Shown here: in pieces, positions 14,835 through 19,130 of the stretch
Layout: each line of letters starts with the position of its first letter
How positions within the stretch are numbered: the first letter of the stretch is position 1
DNA from: Nocardioides sp.
GTDB taxonomy: Bacteria; Actinomycetota; Actinomycetes; Propionibacteriales; Nocardioidaceae
Direction of reading: 5' to 3'
NCBI GenBank assembly: GCA_003519585.1
Contig: DOWL01000157.1
Span: 10,027-29,156, forward strand
Length of the DNA stretch: 19,130 nt
Translations under genes and position numbers: made by a program
The notes under the pieces: generated by a model
Told to the model about the DNA's origin: nothing
Seen by the model: only the letters and a program-made list of their open reading frames with translations
The model's database searches: none

Positions 14835-16094
14835 CTACCGACTGCTCGCTCCGGCAGCCGCCATACTGCCCGGCTCGAACCGGCTCCCACTCGGATGGGC
14901 GCCGACGACCCGAGACCCTCGACCGACCAGGGTGACCAGGTCCGGGTCGTCCAGCGCTTGGCTCGCATCGGGGTCGCCGAGCCGCGCGTTGGCTGCCACC
15001 TCGCAGTCGGCGTCCACGACAGACCAGTGCACCCGGGCACCGGCTCGCACGACGGTGTCGGACAGGAGCACGCTGTCGTGCACCTCGGCACCGGCCTCGA
15101 CCACCACACCCGGGCCGAGCACGCTGCGGCGTACGACGCCGGCGACGCGACAGCCCGGCGAGAGCAGGCTGTCTCCGACCTCCGCGCCGTCGAGCACGCG
15201 GGCGGGGACTCGCTGCGGCAGCCGGGACAGGATCGGCCATGACGGCACGGACAGGACATCGCGGTCGTCGGTCAGCACCTCGCGGTGGGCGCGGAGATAG
15301 TGGTGCGGCTGGCCCACGTCGCGCCAGTAGCCGTCGTAGCGGTGGGCATAGGTGCGCCCCCGCTCGACCAGGCGCGGCAGGAGATGGTCGCCGAAGTCGC
15401 CGAGGCCGGTGTCGCCCTCGGCCGCACTGATCTCGGCGTCCGCATTGAGCTCGCGGTGCAGCTCCTCCAGCACCTCCCGCAGGACCGTCGGGTCGTACGC
15501 GATCACCTCGGCCACGATCGTGCTGCCGTCCGGATCGTCGGGCTTGTAGTCGAACGCCGTGATCCGGCCCTCGTCGACGTGCACGACCCCGTGGTCACCG
15601 GGATCGTCGCCCTCAGGTGACTCGACGACCACCACCGTGCACTCGGCGTCCCGGTCGCGGTGGGTCTCGAGGACGTCGTGATAGTCGAGCCGGTAGACGT
15701 GGTCGGCACTCATCACGAGCACTACGTCGGGCTCGAACGACGCCAGCTCGTCGCGGAACCGGAACAGCTCGTCGGCGTTGCCTCGGGCGAAGCCCTCCTC
15801 GTCCATGCCCCCCGTCCCCTCGTGGGGTAGCAGGATGCGGAGCCCACCCAGGTTGCGGTCAAGATCCCAGGGCCGGCCGTTGGCCACCTGCTCCTGGAGC
15901 GTCGAGCCCTGGTACTGGAGGGAGAGCCAGACATCACTGATGCCGGAGTGGGCGAGGTTGGACAACGGGAAGTCGACGAGCTGGTGGACGCCGGCGAACG
16001 GCAGCGCCGGCTTCGCGCGCTCCCTGGTCAGCACGTCCAGCCGGCCGCCGACGCCGCCGGCCTGGATCAGTGCGAGCACGCGTGGACGGGGCAT
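14835..16094 (-). CDS. GlgC-like sugar-1-phosphate nucleotidyltransferase (ADP-glucose pyrophosphorylase family)
   Basis: A 419-residue enzyme expected to join a sugar-1-phosphate to an NTP, giving an NDP-sugar and pyrophosphate. The GlgC layout is clear. The nucleotide-binding loop is QAGGVGGRLDVLTRERAKPALPF (11-33), followed by VDFPLSNLAHSGI (40-52). The segment GNADELFRF (105-113) is where GlgC has GTADAV. Catalytic Asp131 is in SADHVYRLDY, the sugar-phosphate lysine is in FDYKP (Lys184), and YWRDVG is at 256-261. A left-handed beta-helix (about 296-370) is C-terminal. Departures from classical GlgC (LIQAGG for VLAGG, GNAD for GTAD) leave the sugar and base open. It lies 21 bp downstream of fadE on the same strand, so the two are probably cotranscribed. 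No glycogen gene is nearby. Confidence 0.87.
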   Translation of the reverse strand: MPRPRVLALIQAGGVGGRLDVLTRERAKPALPFAGVHQLVDFPLSNLAHSGISDVWLSLQYQGSTLQEQVANGRPWDLDRNLGGLRILLPHEGTGGMDEEGFARGNADELFRFRDELASFEPDVVLVMSADHVYRLDYHDVLETHRDRDAECTVVVVESPEGDDPGDHGVVHVDEGRITAFDYKPDDPDGSTIVAEVIAYDPTVLREVLEELHRELNADAEISAAEGDTGLGDFGDHLLPRLVERGRTYAHRYDGYWRDVGQPHHYLRAHREVLTDDRDVLSVPSWPILSRLPQRVPARVLDGAEVGDSLLSPGCRVAGVVRRSVLGPGVVVEAGAEVHDSVLLSDTVVRAGARVHWSVVDADCEVAANARLGDPDASQALDDPDLVTLVGRGSRVVGAHPSGSRFEPGSMAAAGASSR

Positions 16095-16115
16095 GGCGGG
16101 CCGGTACCCCGTGGC

Positions 16116-17315
16116 CTACTCGACCGGCAGGCCGAGCCCCCGCGCGATGAGCATCCGCTGGACCTCGGAGGTGCCCTCGCCGATCTCGAGCACCTTGGCG
16201 TCGCGGTAGAAGCGCGCGACGGCGTACTCCTCCATGAAGCCGTAGCCGCCGAAGACCTGGGTGGCGATCCGAGTCGCGGTGACCGCCGACTCGGTGGCGT
16301 AGAGCTTGGCGATCGCCGCGGCCTGCTTGAACTCCTTCATCGACGCCCCCTGCCCGTCCCTCTGGCTGTCCTTCATCGCTGCCGCGCGGTAGGTCAGCGC
16401 GCGCGATGCATGCAGCATCACCTCGAGGTCGGCGATCTGGAAGGCCAGCCCCTGCTTGCGGCCGATGGGTACGCCGAAGGTCTGGCGCTCGCCGGCGTAG
16501 TGAACGCTCAGGTCGAGGCAGGCCTGGATGCAGCCGACCGCGAGGGCAGCGATGGCGACCCGGCCGTCGTCCAGGGTGGCCAGGAACTGCGCGTAGCCGC
16601 GGCCCCGGTCCCCGAGAAGGTTGGCCTCGGGGACCCGGCAGTCGGTGAAGCTCAGTGCGTGGGTGTCGGAGGCGTGCCAGCCGAGCTTGTCGTAGGGCTT
16701 CTCGGCGGTGAACCCGGGCGTGCCGCTCGGGACCAGGATGGCGCTGATCTCGGGCTTGCCACCGCTCTCCGACGACACCGTGCCGGTGCGGGCGGTCACG
16801 GCAACCACGCTGGTGATCGCGGAGCCGGAGTTGGTGATGAACTGCTTCGCGCCGTTGACCACCCACTCGCCACCGCCGAGCTCGGCCCGGGTCTTGGTCG
16901 CGCCCGCGTCGGAGCCGGCACCCGGCTCGGTGAGCCCGAAGCCGGCCAACGTCTGTCCGGCCACCAGGTCGGGCAGCCAGGTCTGCTTCTGCGCGTCGGT
17001 GCCGTAGGTGAGGATCGGGTTGATCCCGAGCCCGACTGCCGCCTCGAGCGTGATGCCCATCGACTGGTCGACCCGGCCGATCTCCTCGATCGCCACGCAG
17101 AGGCTGGTGAAGTCGCCGTCCTCCCCCGCGCCGCCGTACTCCTCGGGCGAGGTGAGGCCGAACAGTCCCAGCGCCCCCATCTTCTGGACCACGTCGACAG
17201 GGAAGTGGTGATCCCTGTCCCACTGCGCGGCATGCGGCGCGATCTCCGCCTCGGCGAACTCCCGGACGCTCCGCCGGAACTCCTCGTGCTCACGGCTCAG
17301 CTCGAAACTGCTCAT
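16116..17315 (-). CDS. fadE25: Acyl-CoA dehydrogenase, FadE25-like
   Basis: A 399-residue FAD-dependent dehydrogenase catalysing the first, alpha-beta desaturating step of acyl-CoA oxidation, passing electrons to ETF. The N-terminal helical domain (1-120), the middle beta domain opening with the signature AGFGLTEPGAGSD (124-136) and the C-terminal helical domain are all complete. The last contains FGGYGF (355-360) and EGTSE with the catalytic base Glu380. A Glu at this place is shared with short-chain and branched short-chain dehydrogenases; the chain-length preference is not certain. The start ATG 17315 has TAGCCT 7 nt upstream. It is divergent from accA3 across 93 bp, so dehydrogenation and carboxylation of short acyl-CoAs may be controlled together. 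The symbol follows the mycobacterial gene in the same neighbourhood. Confidence 0.94.
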   Translation of the reverse strand: MSSFELSREHEEFRRSVREFAEAEIAPHAAQWDRDHHFPVDVVQKMGALGLFGLTSPEEYGGAGEDGDFTSLCVAIEEIGRVDQSMGITLEAAVGLGINPILTYGTDAQKQTWLPDLVAGQTLAGFGLTEPGAGSDAGATKTRAELGGGEWVVNGAKQFITNSGSAITSVVAVTARTGTVSSESGGKPEISAILVPSGTPGFTAEKPYDKLGWHASDTHALSFTDCRVPEANLLGDRGRGYAQFLATLDDGRVAIAALAVGCIQACLDLSVHYAGERQTFGVPIGRKQGLAFQIADLEVMLHASRALTYRAAAMKDSQRDGQGASMKEFKQAAAIAKLYATESAVTATRIATQVFGGYGFMEEYAVARFYRDAKVLEIGEGTSEVQRMLIARGLGLPVE

Positions 17316-17322
17316 GAGCCGC

Positions 17323-17328
17323 AGGCTA
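17323..17328 (-). promoter_or_regulatory. -10-like box TAGCCT before fadE
   Basis: TAGCCT on the minus strand ends 7 nt before ATG 17315, which would start the mRNA at or one base before the start codon. No Shine-Dalgarno sequence is evident. Confidence 0.45.
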
Positions 17329-17336
17329 CTAGCTCT

Positions 17337-17354
17337 GGTTAATGATCGCTAACC
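17337..17354. promoter_or_regulatory. Imperfect 18-bp palindrome between fadE and accA3
   Basis: GGTTAATGATCGCTAACC has perfect 5-bp outer arms (GGTTA/TAACC) and a central GATC, with two mismatched positions per half. It lies in the 93-bp divergent gap, just upstream of the probable fadE -10 box. Its size and symmetry suit a dimeric repressor of fatty-acid or branched acyl-CoA metabolism; the binding protein is not identifiable here. Confidence 0.45.
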
Positions 17355-17396
17355 TCAGTGAGACAAGCGCCACGCTCCGCGGCGCCGTACGGGCGA

Positions 17397-17402
17397 TAAC
17401 CT
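17397..17402 (+). promoter_or_regulatory. -10 box (TAACCT) placing the transcript start at the accA3 GTG
   Basis: TAACCT ends exactly 6 nt before GTG 17409. The same GATAACCTG string occurs before the TetR gene at 11340-11348. No Shine-Dalgarno is seen, so a leaderless mRNA is the simplest reading. Confidence 0.5.
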
Positions 17403-17408
17403 GCGCTG

Positions 17409-19130
17409 GTGCCGCAGACGTCCCCTGTGCAGAAGGTCCTGATCGCCAACCGAGGTGAGATCGCGGTCCGCGTGATCCGTGCCTGCAAGGACGCCGGGAT
17501 CGGGAGCGTCGCGGTCTACGCCGACCCCGACCGCGACGCACTGTTCGTGCGGCTCGCGGACGAGGCGTACGCGCTGGGCGGCTCGACGCCCGGCGAGTCC
17601 TACCTCGACATCGCGAAGATCATCGCGGTGGCCGAGAAGGCCGGTGCCGACTCGGTGCACCCCGGCTACGGCTTCCTCGCCGAGAACGCCGAGTTCGCCC
17701 AGGCGGTCCTCGACGCCGGGCTGACCTGGATCGGGCCGCCACCCTCGGCCATCGAGGCGCTGGGCGACAAGGCCAAGGCCAAGCACATCGCCGAGCGGGC
17801 CAACGCTCCGCTGGCTCCCGGCACCAAAGACCCCGTCCAGGACGCCGAGGAGGTGATCGCTTTCGCGAAGGAGAACGGCCTGCCGGTCGCGATCAAGGCG
17901 GTCTTCGGCGGTGGCGGGCGCGGCCTCAAGGTCGCCCGCACGATCGAGGAGATCCCCGACGCCTACGAGTCGGCGGTCCGCGAGGCGGTGACCGCGTTCG
18001 GCCGCGGCGAGTGCCTGGTCGAGAAGTTCCTCGACAAGCCACGCCACGTCGAGACCCAGTGCCTGGCCGACCAGCACGGCAACGTCGTGGTCGTCTCGAC
18101 CCGCGACTGCTCCCTGCAACGACGCAACCAGAAGCTGGTCGAGGAGGCCCCGGCGCCGTTCCTCACCGACGACCAGGTGAAGCGGCTCTACGAGTCGTCG
18201 AAGGCGATCCTGCGGGAGGCCGGCTACTACGGCGCCGGCACCTGTGAGTTCCTGGTCGCCCAGGACGGCACCATCTCCTTCCTCGAAGTCAACACCCGCC
18301 TCCAGGTCGAGCACTGCGTCTCCGAAGAGGTCACCGGCATCGACCTGGTGCGCGAGATGTTCCGCATCGCGGCCGGCGAGGAGCTCGGGTACGACGACCC
18401 GGAGATCCGCGGCCACTCGATCGAGTACCGCATCAACGCCGAGGACGGCGGCCGCAACTTCATGCCGGCCCCGGGCACCCTCTCGGCCTGGCGACCGCCG
18501 AGCGGTCCGGGCGTGCGCGTGGACGGCGGCTACGAGAACGGCGAGACCGTCCCCGGCTCGTTCGACTCCCTCATCGCCAAGCTGATCATCACCGGCCGCG
18601 ACCGCACCCAGGCGCTCGAGCGCTCGCGTCGCGCCCTGGACGAGTTCGTGGTCGACGGCATGCCCACCGTGATCCCGTTCCACCGCGCGGTGGTCTCCGA
18701 CCCCGCCTACATCGGCAGCCCGCCCGAGGCTCCGACGAGCTTCGCGGTCTACACGCAGTGGATCGAGACCGAGTTCGACAACCAGATCGCGCCGTACGCC
18801 GGTGACGCGGCCGAAGCCGATGAGGTGGAGCCGCGCCAGAGTGTCGTGGTCGAGGTCGGCGGCAAGCGGCTCGAGGTCGTCCTGCCGGGTGGCCTGGGCG
18901 CGATCACCGCCGGCGGAGCCGCTGGCGCTGCGTCGAAGGGGAAGCCCAAGCGAGCCGGCGGCAAGAAGTCCGGCGCCGCGGCCAGCGGTGACGCGGTCAC
19001 CTCCCCGATGCAGGGCACCGTCGTCAAGGTCGTGGTCGAGGAGGGCCAGGAGGTCGCCGAGGGGGACACCGTGGTCGTCATCGAAGCGATGAAGATGGAG
19101 CAGCCCCTCAAGGCCCACAAGGCCGGCGTC
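17409..19130 (+). CDS. accA3: Acetyl/propionyl-CoA carboxylase alpha subunit: biotin carboxylase plus biotin carrier (3' end outside the window)
   Basis: The frame from GTG 17409 is open to the edge (574 codons). It carboxylates its own biotin using ATP and bicarbonate and serves several AccD partners, including the one at 6074. The biotin carboxylase part (about 8-450) opens with [16 protein letters not shown]. The ATP-grasp glycine loop is FGGGGRG (166-172) with Lys163 before it, and the active-site strand [10 protein letters not shown] begins at residue 293. A flexible Gly/Ala/Lys linker follows, then the carrier domain from about residue 518, with biotinyl-Lys562 in EAMKM. Only about 15-25 residues should be missing. 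BirA, encoded at 5255-6055, should modify Lys562. The gene is divergent from fadE. Confidence 0.96.
   Translation, partial: MPQTSPVQKVLIANRGEIAVRVIRACKDAGIGSVAVYADPDRDALFVRLADEAYALGGSTPGESYLDIAKIIAVAEKAGADSVHPGYGFLAENAEFAQAVLDAGLTWIGPPPSAIEALGDKAKAKHIAERANAPLAPGTKDPVQDAEEVIAFAKENGLPVAIKAVFGGGGRGLKVARTIEEIPDAYESAVREAVTAFGRGECLVEKFLDKPRHVETQCLADQHGNVVVVSTRDCSLQRRNQKLVEEAPAPFLTDDQVKRLYESSKAILREAGYYGAGTCEFLVAQDGTISFLEVNTRLQVEHCVSEEVTGIDLVREMFRIAAGEELGYDDPEIRGHSIEYRINAEDGGRNFMPAPGTLSAWRPPSGPGVRVDGGYENGETVPGSFDSLIAKLIITGRDRTQALERSRRALDEFVVDGMPTVIPFHRAVVSDPAYIGSPPEAPTSFAVYTQWIETEFDNQIAPYAGDAAEADEVEPRQSVVVEVGGKRLEVVLPGGLGAITAGGAAGAASKGKPKRAGGKKSGAAASGDAVTSPMQGTVVKVVVEEGQEVAEGDTVVVIEAMKMEQPLKAHKAGV

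Noticed and set aside
17355..19118. 587-residue open frame opposite accA3
   Set aside because: It is the complement of the biotin carboxylase and carrier domain, rich in Leu/Val/Asp/Gly, with no motif of its own.

Overview
The window is very GC-rich, densely coded actinobacterial DNA, most likely from Nocardioides or another member of the Propionibacteriales. The genus is an inference from GC-rich third codon positions, GTG starts, Rv1264-type cyclase, AccE and fadE25-accA3 neighbourhood, and it was not tested by any search. Sixteen protein genes are supported. Genes nearly touch or overlap everywhere, and no stretch without a gene reaches 100 bases. I saw no rRNA, tRNA, CRISPR array, insertion sequence or transposase.

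Layout: positions 1-6055 carry a leftward series. Reading in the direction of transcription it is a biotin-protein ligase (birA), a two-TM bacterial PH-domain protein, a class III adenylate cyclase overlapping it by 8 nt, a 745-residue polytopic membrane protein, a lipoprotein trypsin-fold protease, and an ATGA-coupled membrane-anchored protein that runs off the left edge. Facing away from birA, with only 18 bp between the start codons, are the acyl-CoA carboxylase beta subunit (6074-7681) and the small epsilon subunit (7681-7899).

Positions 7915-13625 hold a block that looks inserted into the carboxylase neighbourhood. Two paralogous secreted beta-sandwich repeat proteins flank a DHA2-type MFS exporter and a divergent TetR regulator with a palindromic operator candidate. 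A Maf nucleotide pyrophosphatase (13633-14244) then overlaps tail-to-tail with a GtrA-family membrane protein (14162-14758, minus). Next on the minus strand are a GlgC-like sugar nucleotidyltransferase and a FadE25-like acyl-CoA dehydrogenase. Divergent from the latter is the biotin-carrying carboxylase alpha subunit (17409 to the right edge), cut shortly after the biotinyl-lysine.

Working together: the alpha, beta and epsilon subunits with BirA form a nearly complete biotin-dependent propionyl/acetyl-CoA carboxylase set, alongside an acyl-CoA dehydrogenase. From memory, M. tuberculosis keeps fadE25, a GtrA-type protein, a PH-type protein, birA, accD5, accE5, maf and accA3 within Rv3274c-Rv3285, so most of this window is a conserved core. 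The departures from that core are the secreted/MFS/TetR block, the nucleotidyltransferase and the protease/membrane-protein group. A recurring regulatory sign is a TANNNT -10-like box 6-7 nt before the start codon of five genes without a clear Shine-Dalgarno sequence, which suggests leaderless transcripts.
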